Shown here: positions 33,895 through 45,078 of the stretch, piece by piece | Layout of the letters: each line of letters begins with the position of its first letter | Numbering within the stretch: position 1 is the first letter of the stretch | From: Rhizomys pruinosus | Lineage: Eukaryota; Chordata; Mammalia; Rodentia; Spalacidae | Length of the DNA stretch: 64,000 nt | NCBI GenBank assembly: GCA_009823505.1 | Contig: VZQC01013830.1 | Span: 929,562 to 993,561, forward strand | Direction of reading: 5' to 3' | The notes under the pieces: model-generated | The model's database searches: none | What the model saw: the letters and a program-made list of their open reading frames with translations, nothing else | Told to the model about the DNA's origin: nothing | Position numbers and translations under genes: made by a program

Positions 33895-34025
33895 ACCTGG
33901 GAATAGATCCAGGTTCCAGGACCAGTCTATCTGGTCATGCAGTCTTGGAAAAGTCTCTTCCTATCTCTAGGCCTCAGTCTCTCTTTTATCTCTACAGTGA
34001 GAGTCTTTAGAACACTTCCAACTTT
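33895..34025 (+). repeat. MIR SINE
   Basis: 'gcagtcttggaaaagtctct' and 'ctaggcctcagtctctc' match the MIR core; it is followed by 'aacacttccaactttgagc'. Confidence 0.65.
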
Positions 34026-34329
34026 GAGCTTGCATGACCCCTGAAAGACCACAAAACATATATACCAGGTGTTTAAGATCACTGTTGGAGAGATTGGGAG
34101 CAGGGCAGGGTCAGATCAGTGGTTACTGTGGAGTGAAGGGGTAGCATCTGTGCATTACGCTTCAGAAGCTCAGAGATGAGCAAGCCTCTGTGGACAGGGT
34201 AAGCATTCTAAGTGAAGAGGGAATTACATGATCCTGGATTGGGAGGAGGAAGTGTCATCTTATTTTCATTTCTCATTGATTCTTCTAGCATATTGGTTAC
34301 AAAAACTTCAGCAGCCTACAGGTTACTTC

Positions 34330-34840
34330 CTGTGTTCATTCATTCATTCATTATTCATTCATTTGTATATTATGAAGAATAAATAAGACACAATCAAATG
34401 GAGGATCTGAATACCATGGAACAAAATTAAAATAGGAGATACAGTGTTGTGAAGAGAATCCAAACAGGAGGAAGCAAGAGGAAGTGGTTTAGGAGCAGTG
34501 GTCAGAAAAGTCTTTCTGAGAATCTGACATGGAAGCTGAGAAGCAAAACCAAAAAGGAGCCAACCAGGATAAGAAGGCGATCAGGAGAGGGAAGGCTCCA
34601 AGCAGAGGAGACCAAGGCACCCAGGGGCCAGTGGGGATCAGAAAGGAGAGCCAGGCTTGCAGGAGAAGGAAGGGAGAGGGGCAAGATGTATTGGGTGAAG
34701 TCAGCAAGAACCAGATTGTGTGGGGCTTGGGGTTTTATGTTTCACTCTAGGTGCAATAGAACCATTGGAGGCTTTTAGAAGAGGAACATGATTTGACTAA
34801 GGTTTTTGAGACATTTATCTGGCTATAGAATAATTGCATA
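34330..34840 (-). repeat. L2 LINE, diverged
   Basis: It starts with attc repeats; 'ggtttaggagcagtggtcag', 'ccattggaggcttttagaag' and 'aggaacatgatttgac' read as reverse L2. The short Arg/Lys-rich frame 34449-34778 is an antisense accident. Confidence 0.55.
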
Positions 34841-34883
34841 GCATAAAAGTTTTTATTTAAATTATATTTAATTTATTAATGCA

Positions 34884-34886
<3 letters not shown>

Positions 34887-34928
<42 letters not shown>

Positions 34929-35078
34929 TGTGAATGTCAAGGGACAGCTTTGTGGAGCCTTTTCTCTTCTTCCATCTTTAAGTTCTAGCCAGGCCAAGAA
35001 GGTTTTGTTTGTTTTTCTTGTGGTGTCAGGGTTAGAATCTAGGGCCTTGTGCATGCTAGCCTGCATGCCCAGCCCTTA
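34887..35078 (-). repeat. (TG)n with B3/ID-type SINE
   Basis: (TG)n at 34887-34927, then 'gtgaatgtcaagggacagct'. The right end 'gggccttgtgcatgctagc' matches the reverse head of ID/B4-type SINEs. Confidence 0.55.
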
Positions 35079-36130
35079 AAATGACTGGCTACAAATGAAA
35101 GTAGAGACAGGATGCCTGGTGAGGATGCTCCTATCTCCCTCCAGGAGGGAGGGTGATGACATCACTTGGATGAGGGGAGTAGGTGGTGAGCAGTGGACAG
35201 CTACTCCAGTGAAGAGATAGGAGAGAGTCTTCATAGTTAAAGCTGTGTTTCTCACACATTGTTTTCCTGCCTTAGTGGGGAAATTTCAAGAACTGTATCT
35301 GTTCAGCAGCAATTCTGAACTAGGATTCATCTCGAAGGAATAACAGCAAGATGTTGCTAGAGGAATGTGAATGACCTGCCTAAGCCCATCACCCCACCAA
35401 CGACTACATCCTGGCTGAGATGCCACAATACAGTGGTGCCTGAACAAACGGCCTGACTCTTGGAGTCATTTAAAACCAAAAGTGAGCCAGATGTGTTCTG
35501 GGAGCCTGTTCCTTCTGAGTTCCCTCAGAACTGTTCTCCTGAACAAAGGAGAACAGTTTACTAAAACAGTACATCCAGCATGACCTGGGAAAAGGAATGA
35601 GGAACTTGGGCTTACTAGTAAAGGATTTTCTTTTTCTGACCCAGAACGGCATAGACAATAACAAATGGATGTTGCTAATCAAATCCCACCCTTTGTTTAC
35701 AACACAAATTGGGGATAATTCATTGCTGTCAGCAATGCCCAGACATTATTCTGGATTAGTGAAAAGGAAGGGTCAAGAGGAACCCAAGGCATAATAAGAA
35801 TGTTTACATTGTAAATAAGCTGAGATAGTGTTAAATGATCTTAAAACTTAAGATTAACTTTGGTTACAAGGGTATCTAAGACTCCCATTTGTAATAGAAG
35901 GCTTTTCCAGAAAAGTCATTCCTATACTACATGGCTCTGTGCATAACTGCACATTATCAGTGAAGAATCAACACAGATGCTCTAAGAAACAGAGAATAGT
36001 CATAATTATGGCCTAGCTCAATCTACTGAGAGCTTATTATATGCTAGTTTTAATCCCAAGGACAAGTTGATGCAATATGTATAAAGTCATTTTTACTAGT
36101 AAAATAAAAATATTTTTTGTCAAAAATTGT
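35079..36130. other. Unique sequence
   Basis: About 1 kb without a recognised gene, RNA or repeat. Confidence 0.5.
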
Positions 36131-36136
36131 TTTATG

Positions 36137-37724
36137 GAGCTCCATGAAGACTTCACAATCATGAATATATATGCACCAAACTCTGGTGCACCCAACTTTA
36201 TAAAGAAAATTCTTCAGGACCTCAAGGCATGGATTAACCCCAGCACACTAATAGTAGGACACTTCAATACCCCACTAAGTCCTTTGGACATATCAACAAG
36301 ACAAAGAATAAACATTCTGAACTGAATGATATGATATACCAAATGGACCTCACAGACATCTACCAAATATTCCACACAAACACCAGAGAATACACTTTCT
36401 ACTCAGCACCCTGCGGAACATTCTCCAAAATAGACCACATCCTGGGACACAGAAAAAAAACTCAACAAATACAAAAAGATTGAAATAATTTCATGCATTC
36501 TATCAGACCACAGTGCAGTAAAGCTCAATATCAATACCAGGATAAGCCCTACAACCTACAAGAACTCATGGAGACTAAACAACACTCTACTGAATAATGA
36601 ATGGGTCAAGGAAGAAGTAAAGAAAGAAATAAAAAAACATTCCTGGAACTGAATGACAATGATAATACAACACAACAAAACCTATGGGACACTTTAAAAG
36701 CAGTCCTAAGAGGGAAGTTTATAGCCTTGAGTGCCTACATTAGAAAAACAGAAAAGCTGGGCGTGGTGGCGCATGCCTTTAATCCTAGCACTTGGGAGGC
36801 AGAGGCAGGCGGATCTTTGTGAGTTCAAGGCCAGCCTGGTCTACAGAGTGAGTTCCAGGACAGCTGGGACTACAGGGAGACCCTGTCTCGAAAAGACCAA
36901 AAAAACAAAACAAAACAAAACAAAAAAAACAGAAAGAGCACAAGTGAACAATCTAACACTGCAGCGAAAAACACTTGGGAGACAACAACAAATGAACCCT
37001 AAACACAACAGACAGGAAGAAATAAAAATCAGAGCATAAATCAATGAAATAGAAACAAAACCATACAAAAAAAATCAATGAATCCAAAAGTTGGTTCTTT
37101 GAGAGAATAAACAAGATAGACAGACCTCTGGCCCAGTTAACCAAAAGAAAGAAGGAACAACTCCAAATCAATAGAATCTGTGATGAAAGGGGAAATATCA
37201 CAACAGACAATGAAAAGATCCAGAAAATCATAAGGGAATACTTCAAAAACCTATACTCTACTAAGTTTGAAAACCTAGAAGAAATGGATGAATATCTGAA
37301 ATCCTGGGAATCACCAAAGCTCAACCAAGAAGAGATCGACACCTTAAACAGACCAATAATATATGAAGAAATTGAAGATGTAATAAGAAACCTCCCAACT
37401 AAAAATAGCCCAGGCCCAGATGATTTCATGGCAGAATTCTATAAAACATTTCAAAAAAGACTTATAACCATTATTACTCAAATTGTTTAGAAAGATACAA
37501 ACTCTAATGTCACTCTATTACCAAAACCAGGCAAAGATACAACTAAAAAGGAGAATTGTAGACCCATCTCCCTAATGAACACAGATGCCAAAATTCTAAA
37601 CAAAATACTGGCAAATCGCATACAGACCCACATCAAGAAGATCATCCATCATGACCAAGTTGGATTCATACCAGAGATGCAGGGATGGTTCAACATAAGA
37701 AAATCAATAAACACCATCAAACAT
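36137..37724 (+). pseudogene. L1 ORF2 endonuclease / reverse transcriptase N-terminal part, decayed
   Basis: Seen in order: FTIMNIYAPNSGAPNF (endonuclease), then GHFNTPLSPLD, where the catalytic Asp of the GDFN box is His. Next come SPGPDDFMAEFYKTF at 37284-37490 (start of the reverse transcriptase) and later text encoding [16 protein letters not shown] and [16 protein letters not shown]. Stops and frameshifts occur near 36322 and 37490, and a B1 at 36756-36930 splits it. No polymerase Asp-Asp motif is left. In a live element this protein nicks DNA and copies L1 RNA. Confidence 0.87.
36756..36930 (+). repeat. B1 SINE inside L1 ORF2
   Basis: One of the least diverged B1 copies: 'gctgggcgtggtggcgcatg', 'tgagttcaaggccagcctgg' and 'cctgtctcgaaaagacc', with a (CAAAA)n tail. 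It is flanked by aaaaacagaaa on both sides. Confidence 0.96.
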
Positions 37725-37934
37725 ATAGTTGTAAATATTTCTTGTTGGGAGTGATGCATATTGGAAAGAACAACAACACCACAAACAACAGAAAAGACTG
37801 CATCAAAGAACTGACTGAAATGGTGAATCTGGTGGCGGGGGTTGGGAGGGGAACATGGGTCTATATTCAATTCTTAATATATAAAACAATAAATTAAAAA
37901 AAATAAAAGTGATATAATACTTAAGTGACAAAAG

Positions 37935-38192
37935 AAGATGTGCCATGCTTTAGGGAGCATGTTGTTGAGGGCAGGTGTAGTGAGTTCTTAAGCCTTGTCA
38001 TAACTCCATTCCCTCTCTGCTTGAAGATGTGAGCCCCTGCTTTCTGCTCCTGCACGGGGACCTCATGGAACTCTGCCTCCCCACCATGACAGATTAATTC
38101 CCCTGGAAATGTAAGCTCACATAAACCCTTTCTTTTATAAATTCTCCTGGTTATGGTGTTTCTATCACAGCCACAGAAAAGTGACAAAGACA
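37935..38192 (+). repeat. MaLR-type LTR, 3' part
   Basis: 'ctcctggttatggtgtttct' and 'gccacagaaaagtgacaaag' match the end of rodent MaLR-type LTRs. The preceding 'ccccaccatgacagatta' fits the same class. No internal region. Confidence 0.5.
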
Positions 38193-38700
38193 ACTTCCTT
38201 TAAAGGCTGCATACTGTTCCACTGTGTACACATACCATAGTTTCTTTAGCAGTTCATCTACTGATAAGCATTTAAGTTGATGCTATCTCTTGCTATTATG
38301 AAAAATAATAGGGTTAGGGTTAAGGTTCAGGGGTCTTGCTTGATCAAGTGAATCATTTCCTTTGGATCTAATCCCAGCAATGGAGTTTCTGGATCATAGA
38401 GCAGTGGTATTTTAATTTATAGAGAAACCTATATACTGTTTCCTACAGTTGCTGTGCTCAATTATATTTCCAGCATTAGTGTGCAGGGTTTTTTTCTGCA
38501 TATCCTCTCCAACATTCATCTTATTATTTTTTTTTATAACCTTGCTCAGCTTGCCGTTCAATTGGGAGATTTGGTACTAGCATCCACAAATGAGGGAAAC
38601 CATTCCCCATTTGTATTTTTTGGGACTGTGTTACTTCACTTAGCATAAGGCTTCGAGTTCCATCCATTTACCTGCAAAATTTATGATGTTATCTTTCTTT

Positions 38701-38852
38701 TTTTGGTCTTTTTTGAGATAGGGTCTCCCTGTAGCCCCAGATGTCCTGGAACTCACTCTGTAGACCAGGCTGGCCTTGAACTCACAAAGATCTGCCTGCC
38801 TCTGCCTCCCAAGTGCTAGGATTAAAGGCGTGCGCCACCATGCCCGGCCTTG
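38701..38852 (-). repeat. B1 SINE
   Basis: Reverse B1 within L1. An exact 17-bp duplication, tgatgttatctttcttt, lies at 38684-38700 and 38853-38869. Confidence 0.96.
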
Positions 38853-38862
38853 TGATGTTATC

Positions 38863-38899
38863 TTTCTTTACTGCTGCATTCGATGCAGCAGTAAAGAAA
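38863..38899. repeat. 17-bp perfect hairpin with 3-base loop
   Basis: tttctttactgctgcat and atgcagcagtaaagaaa surround tcg. The L1 relative at 11167 has no right arm, so this looks like a local fold-back copy at the edge of the B1 duplication. Confidence 0.9.
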
Positions 38900-39663
38900 C
38901 TCCATTGTGTAGATGTACCACATTTTTGTCATCCACTCATCAATTGAGAGGCATTTGGGTTGGTTCCAACTCTTCTCTATTGTGAAGAGAGCTGTAATAA
39001 GAATAGATGTGCATGTATCTTTGCAGTAACATGTGTTTTGTGGGTACATACCCAGGAATGGTATGGCTGGGTCTGTGGTAGGCTCATTTTGAGTCTTTTA
39101 AGAGTTCTCCACACTGCTTTCCACAGTGGTTGTACAAGTTTACATTCCCACACAGGAGAATCATCTTATTTTTATAAAATGTGTGGTTAGTAAATAGTTT
39201 TTCATTTTTGTAGTTTGTTTCATCTCTGTTAACTGTATCCTTTGGTATACAAAAGTTTTTGTCAGTTTGATATAATCCACTTGTCAAGTTTTGCTTTTCT
39301 TGCTTATGTTTTAGGGGGCTAAATCATTAAAAAATTCATTGTCTGGGCACCGTCATAGAGCTTGCCCATTGTTTTCTTCTGGTGGTTTTTACAGTTTTAG
39401 GATTTTTATTTAAGTCTTTAATCCATCCTGAGTTGATTTTTTGATGTAGATAAGGATCAAATTTCACTTTTCTGGATGTGGATGTCCACTTGTCCCAACA
39501 CTGCTTACTGAAGAGATGTCCTTTCCCTACTGTGTGGTCTTGGTGTTTTCATCAAAAGTCAGTTGACTATAAAGGTACTTTATGCACCTACCATGTACTT
39601 TGATTACTAAAGCTTTGTTGTATAATTGAAATCAGATATTGTTATGGATTTATCTGTGTCTGT

Positions 39664-39701
<38 letters not shown>
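39664..39701. repeat. (TG)n microsatellite
   Basis: About 18 TG units at the left end of the SINE that follows. Confidence 0.95.
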
Positions 39702-39703
<2 letters not shown>

Positions 39704-39744
39704 TGTGCACACCATGGTGCATACATGTGCACGTGTCTGGGATC

Positions 39745-39985
39745 AGTTTTTTGTTGTCATTGTTGTTGTTTAAACAGGATAATATGTAGCCCAGGTTAGC
39801 CCCAAACTTACTTTGTAGTCAAAGATGACCTTGAACTTCTGATCCTTCTGTCTCCATCTCCAGAGTGATGAGGTTGCAGGCATGTGCCACCGTTTCTGGT
39901 TTAAGCAGTGTTGGGGATCAAACCCATGGCCTCACGCATGCTAGGCAAGCACTGTGCCGTAAACTGAGACACTTCCTCAGCCTCT
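39745..39985 (-). repeat. B4-type composite SINE
   Basis: A B1-like half ('atgtagcccaggttagcccc', 'gaggttgcaggcatgtgcca') is joined to an ID-like half ('caagcactgtgccgtaaact', 'gacacttcctcagcct'). Confidence 0.7.
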
Positions 39986-40267
39986 CAAGATTGCCCTTGG
40001 GGTCTTAGTTCATGAAAATTTTAAGTATTTTTTTATTTTTCGATAAGTGTCATTGTAATTTAGATAGGAATTACAATAAATGTGCAGATAGTATTGGGTA
40101 GATTGGACATTTAATAATAGCTATTCCAATCCATGGAATACAGAATATTTTTCATTTATTTGTATCATCTTCAAATCTTTATCAATGTTTTGTAGTTTTC
40201 AGTGTGCAGGTATTTTACCAACTTAATTAAATGTAGTCATAACTACTAGCATTTCTGTAACTATTCT

Positions 40268-40490
40268 TTTAAAAATATTTTATTATTTTTATGTGTATGA
40301 GTGTATTGGATGTATGTAAGTGTATCTATGTTGTGCAATGTGGATGGAGGTCAGAAGAGGACATAAGATCCCCAAGAGCTGGAGCTACAGAAGGTTGTTA
40401 GCCACCATGTGGGTGCCTGGAACCAAACCCAGGTTCTCTTCAAGAGCAGCCAGTGCTCTTAACCACCAAGCTATCTTTCTAGTGCCTAGT
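40268..40490 (-). repeat. B2-type SINE
   Basis: 'ggatggaggtcagaagagga' and the reverse head 'ctatctttctagtgcc'. It is flanked by tgtaactattct at 40256-40267 and 40493-40504. An older copy, in the short body form. Confidence 0.92.
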
Positions 40491-41339
40491 TTTGTAACTA
40501 TTCTAAGGACTGTTTTCTTCTTGGAGGAAGGCGTTCGGCTTTTAGCACTGCTTACATTGCTAGCCATTGGTGGGCTGTGTGTGGTCATCCAGATACATCT
40601 CTCTACATCTAACTTATTGAAAGTTTTCATCACGAAAGGATGTCAAATTTTGTCACATTTTCTTGCATCCATTAAAGCTGATCATATGCATTTTGTTCTT
40701 TATTCTGTTAATAGGACATATCACATTTATAGAATTGCATGTGTGGAACTGTCCTTATACCTCCGTGGCAGAACCTACTTGATTGCGGGGCACAATCATA
40801 GGGAGCAATCCTTTTGGTGTATCTTTTAATTCAACTTGATAGTATTTTTTGAGAACATTGGCACCTCTGTTCATCAAGGATATAGGTCTATAATTGTCCT
40901 TTTTGTTAGTGTCTTTGTCTGAGTTTGGTATCAAAGGAACATTAGCCAGCCTCATAAAATAATTTGGGAAGTATTCACTCTTCTTTGATTTTCTTGGAAA
41001 GGTTTGAGAAGAATGGATATTAATTCTTTAAATGTGTGGTAAATTCATTAGTCATTACTTACATATTTTAAAACCATTTGTAACTTTGGATTTGGCTATC
41101 TATAGTGACTGCTTTTAAGGGTTAGTTCTCCAACCCTTGGCTTTTCAAGTTTACATTTTTTAAAAAGATGCAATTCTTTAGGCAAGTTTTAATTATAATG
41201 AAATTTATTATGTATAATTTTTACCTGTTTTCAGTTTTATTTTCTGTTCTGTAATATTCATTATCAGATGAATAACAGCTGATAGTTACATTTCTATTCT
41301 AGCTAGTCCATGAGGCTCTTGCGAGCAAGTACCTCAGAT

Positions 41340-41830
41340 ATACTGGACTTGCTCTCAAGTGGAGCAGCATGGACTGGTGTTAAGAATGTGAGTTCCAGGG
41401 CTGGAGAGATGGCCTAGCAGTTAAGAGTGCCAACTGCTCTTGCAGAGGACCCAGGTTTGATTCCCAGCACCCACATGGTGGCTGAGAACCATCTTTAACT
41501 CCAGTTCCAGGGGAATCTGATACCCTCTTCTGACCTCTGTGGCATTGCACGACACGGGTGCACAAACCTACATGCAGACAGAGCATTCCAGTACATTCAT
41601 ACACATAAAAAAATAAAAATTTAAAAAAAGAATGTGAGTTCCAGTAGCAGGTTCTCTGCTGTCAAAGTCTGCATTCATCATCTTCAGCTTAGCGTCCTTG
41701 GGCCTCAATTTCCTTATCTTAAAATGAGTGTAAAAGTATTGCCCAACTTCTAGAGTATATGTGACTTGGGATTGTAATCAGTGAAGTAAAGCAAACATCT
41801 GGTACTCTGTGTCAACGAATGAACCCAAGT
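41340..41830 (+). repeat. MIR SINE split by B2
   Basis: The left part ('gcatggactggtgttaagaa') and the right part ('cgtccttgggcctcaatttc', 'cttatcttaaaatgagtg') are one MIR. The B2 at 41399-41627 sits in its middle. Confidence 0.65.
41399..41627 (+). repeat. B2-type SINE inside MIR
   Basis: The head is 'gggctggagagatggcctag' and the body is the short form. An exact 17-bp duplication, aagaatgtgagttccag, lies at 41382-41398 and 41628-41644. Confidence 0.96.
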
Positions 41831-41989
41831 CGTTATTTGAGGAAGGCGGGGTCCAGCTGGCCCTTAGGAAGCCAGAGTCAGTGGGTTTAGGTCGGAGGCT
41901 CCTATGTCCTCCTTGAACTCTTGTTTTCAATTTTCTATTGTCTGCTTCTATCTTCCCCATAAGCCTCTGGGTTCTCTTGATGACTGAGG

Positions 41990-42039
41990 TTTCCCAAAGT
42001 GTGATCTACAAACTGCAATAGAGTCAATTTGGGAACTTG
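41990..42039 (-). repeat. MER5A MITE, left part
   Basis: 'cccaaagtgtgatctacaaa' and 'aatttgggaacttg' match MER5A; it resumes at 42750. Confidence 0.6.
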
Positions 42040-42745
42040 ATGTGTCTATACCAAAGTAACCTACCATAACTATTAGTGCTGTTTAAATACCTATATATCT
42101 AATTGCTTGTGCTTCATTAGTAGGATCGAAAGGTTATTCCTGGACAAACTGTCAGCCCATGAAAGGAAACAGCCAGAATTGACCAGAGTCCAAGACAACA
42201 GCTCCAGAGAAAGTAGACTGTTTTGCTTCTCATCCACCTGTGCCCCTTTTCTAAGCCTAGGGAACAATCTGCAGAAGAGGGGGCGTGGTAGAATGTAAGG
42301 GCTGTGATTGGGGTGAATGGTGAAACTACAGCAATATAGTCTGGACACTCATTTGATCAACTTGATTGAACATATAAGCCCCCTCCCCCGCTGGATGGTG
42401 GGGCTGTGGGGGTTTGGGCACAACAGCCTGCAAATTGGTTTTACATGAGGGATGCCTGTACTCATAAATTATCACTTATTGATAAAAAAATGAAAAAAAA
42501 AACTGAGAGAAAGATGCAGGACAGTTATGGCAGAATGCATGATCTGGGATGGGGTGGGGTGGGATGGGGGGGAAGGGAAAGGGAAATATGCCTGAACTGA
42601 ATTGGAAAATGATGTATGAAATACACAAAGCATCAATAAAAATAAAAACAACAACAACAACAACAACAACAACAAAAAACCTATGGCTTGATTAATAAAA
42701 AAAATTTCTGCTAAAAAATGAAATAAAAGAAAGTATAAAAAAATA
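42040..42745 (+). repeat. L1 3' end with module, copy D, inserted in MER5A
   Basis: 42040-42490 is the module seen at 7311-7865 (inverted), truncated at its 5' end. 42490-42643 is the L1 3' terminus with a G-rich tract at 42546-42583 and 'gatgtatgaaatacacaaag'. The tail has (CAA)n at 42646-42677 and further A-rich text to 42745. Confidence 0.75.
42546..42583 (+). promoter_or_regulatory. G-quadruplex-type tract in L1 3' UTR
   Basis: At least six runs of three or more G within 38 bases, with short spacers. Equivalent tracts occur in the other L1 3' ends in this window. Confidence 0.75.
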
Positions 42746-42749
42746 AATA

Positions 42750-42845
42750 AAATGCAGATTGATGCTGTTGGGGAATCTTTTGAAAGGCCCAGAATCTGCA
42801 TTATAGCACCATCTCAGCTGTTCTGATGCACACTGGAGTATAACT
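42750..42845 (-). repeat. MER5A MITE, right part
   Basis: 'aaatgcagattgatgctg', 'ggcccagaatctgcatta' and 'gttctgatgcacactgg' continue the element at 41990. Confidence 0.65.
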
Positions 42846-44720
42846 TAGGACCCTTACACTCAGGTGTAAGGTCCTACACCTACACTCACCTTTTAAAAGG
42901 GTGGCAGGTAATGTGTTGTACCTGCCAGGCCAGGTGTTCAGCATTGGGCCACCCCTCTACCCAAGATCCTCTAATCAGTCAGTACTTATAGAAAGGGCCA
43001 GGAGCACTTGACTACCTTTTGGGGATTCCTAGGGTCTGATTAAAACTGTATCATGATCAGTGGATACTTTAGGTTCATGTCAACAAGACAGTTCCTGACA
43101 ATGGAAAGGAAGTCAATAGCTCTGTATCTCATAGGAAAATTGCCTGAATTTTACCCTCCATAGGCAGGTTGGCCTCAGTCCATATTTATACTGCTAGCAA
43201 TGAAGCATGCTAGCTTCAGGCCCCATGACTCACTGAGGCAAACCCTTCAGGCAAATATTTAAGATAGGGCTGGCCTCTCACTTTCTTCCACGTAAGGCAG
43301 ACACTAGTAATCCATTGCTGCCCACTTCTCATGGGCCCAGGGGACAGCTGGAGCTGATACTCAGCGTGATATGAAGTGTTTAGACAGGGAAGAACTTCAT
43401 TGGTTGGTAAAGATCTGGGGCCTTAAGAGTTCCCCTTGGATTTCTCCAGACTGACCCAAATCAACAGGGAGCTCAAGAAACTAGAAAGGTGAGGGTTGAG
43501 GAGACTCCCCAAGAACTGCCTCCAGCCATACAACTGGTATCTGTGTTGATTGGTGGGTTGATAAATATTTTGGATATCACCCAGGGGAGTAGCTTAAGAA
43601 ATTTTCTCAGTATAATGCTCTAGGAAGCCATTCCCAATTCATCAAAGTTAGAACTTCAGGTAAAACCCATTTGTCACCCCTGGATTAAGGCCTTACTTCC
43701 TCCGGGGATATTTGCTTTTAAACAGTTAAAGAACCCCAAAGCCCCAAAGATCAGGTATTTAAAATCCACTACTTCAGCTATGCCTCTTGAACAGCACTGG
43801 AAGCTGGGGGCTTCCTATCCTGTTTCCTGAGCTCTATTTAGGACAATGCACAGTTCAAGGAGTAAAGGATCTACCCTGGCAGAAGGGAAGGGCAGCACCC
43901 ACGCCCCACATCTCACAGTGTGGCTGTGCACAAGGTCCTTAGCCCCTCTCAGCCTGCATAGCCAGGCTGTGTAACAGCCAATTTTCAGGGAGGACTGGAG
44001 GCTTCAGCGCCTGCACAGAGTTATCTCTGTTAAACTCTTGCTTGGTTTAGAGGCATGCTCCACCTCCTCCTCCCCTGTTCTACAGTGAGTTACAGACAGG
44101 TGCGTTGATGTTCTTGGGTTGGATTTAGAGGTGCTGACTTTATTTCCTAATCTTTCCTTTTTCTGTGTGGAGCAGAGAGAGGCTTGCTGAAGGCTCTGCA
44201 TTAGTACTTGAAGACTGGATTATAAACTTGAAGACTGGTTATAAACCAGTCTGTACTTGCCTGAGGCTACTGTGAAGTGGACATGATTTTTGTATTTTCT
44301 GGGAAAATTTCTTTCTTCTGCATCCTGGAAGGCTTGATGTGACCTCCACATAGGTTAGACCACCTCTGCAAGTTACCCATTTGCATAGGGCCGGCATTTC
44401 TTGCAAAAGAAGGAGGATCAAAAACCCATGCAAAGCCCATGCAAAATGAGCCAGTCTTCTCAGTCCCTGTAAAGCCAAGGGAACAAGGAGGCCTCAAGGC
44501 AGCAACCCCTCCTCTTAATATGATTTCGAGTGTGTTCCAGCATTGCTTATCACCTAGCAGTCTCCTGACTCCCTACAGTGGGTTTAGCTGTTGAACTGGG
44601 GGCACTTGCCCACTCCATACATAATTTTCTGAATGGAAGCAGAGGGGGGTGATAGAGAGAAAGAGCTGAGGAAGCCTCAAGAATGGAGGGGAGAGCAGGT
44701 GGCCAAGTGGCCTTTGAGGA
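42846..44720. other. Unique sequence, no gene seen
   Basis: Nearly 1.9 kb without a recognised repeat. Frames are under 80 codons. Confidence 0.5.
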
Positions 44721-44722
44721 TC

Positions 44723-45078
44723 GAATGAGAAATGTTTCCCAGAGGCTCATGTATTTGAACACTTAGTCCCGTATATGGTGCCATTTTCAGAAGTTTAAGG
44801 GGCACAGCTTTGTTGGAGAAAATCTATTCCTGGGGATTGGCTTTGAGAGTCTACAGCCGGGTCCCAATTCCCATTTCCTTCTCTGCTTTGTGTTTGCAGT
44901 TCAGGATGTGAAGTCTCAGCTTCTGGCTGGTGCTGCTGTGCCTGCCGCTTGTCACCATGTCTTCCCACCACGGTGGACTCTTACCCCTCGGGAACCATAA
45001 ATCAAAATAAATTCTTTCTTCCATAAGTTGCCTTGGCGATGGTGTTTCATCATAGCAACAAAAAGTAACTAACACAGC
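44723..45078 (+). repeat. MaLR-type LTR
   Basis: 'ggctcatgtatttgaacact', 'ccgcttgtcaccatgtcttc', 'ccataaatcaaaataaattc' and 'caaaaagtaactaacacag' give the typical layout with a polyadenylation signal near the end. Confidence 0.7.

Larger units (their letters stand above)
36131..37905 (+). mobile_element. L1 fragment, 5'-truncated and internally deleted, split by B1
   Basis: It starts inside the ORF2 endonuclease and runs through the linker into the first part of the reverse transcriptase. Near 37725-37735 it jumps directly into 3' UTR text ('gaactgactgaaatggtgaa') with a G-rich tract (37837-37859) and AATAAA near 37888. The centre and end of ORF2, including the FADD catalytic box, are missing. 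Confidence 0.85.
38195..41300 (-). mobile_element. L1 ORF2 fragments, minus strand, at least two elements
   Basis: 38195-38535 and 38536-39180 both cover the ORF2 C-terminus, so two L1s overlap. 39185-40260 continues upstream in ORF2 ('tttaatccatcctgagttga', 'ggtattttaccaacttaat'). 40500-41150 holds reverse-transcriptase text (NYRPISLMN on the reverse strand near 40890). B1, B4 and B2 copies have inserted. All frames are broken. Confidence 0.75.

Noticed and set aside
38308..38334. Interstitial telomere-like repeat (tagggttagggtta)
   Set aside because: Only about two units inside decayed L1 sequence; most likely chance.
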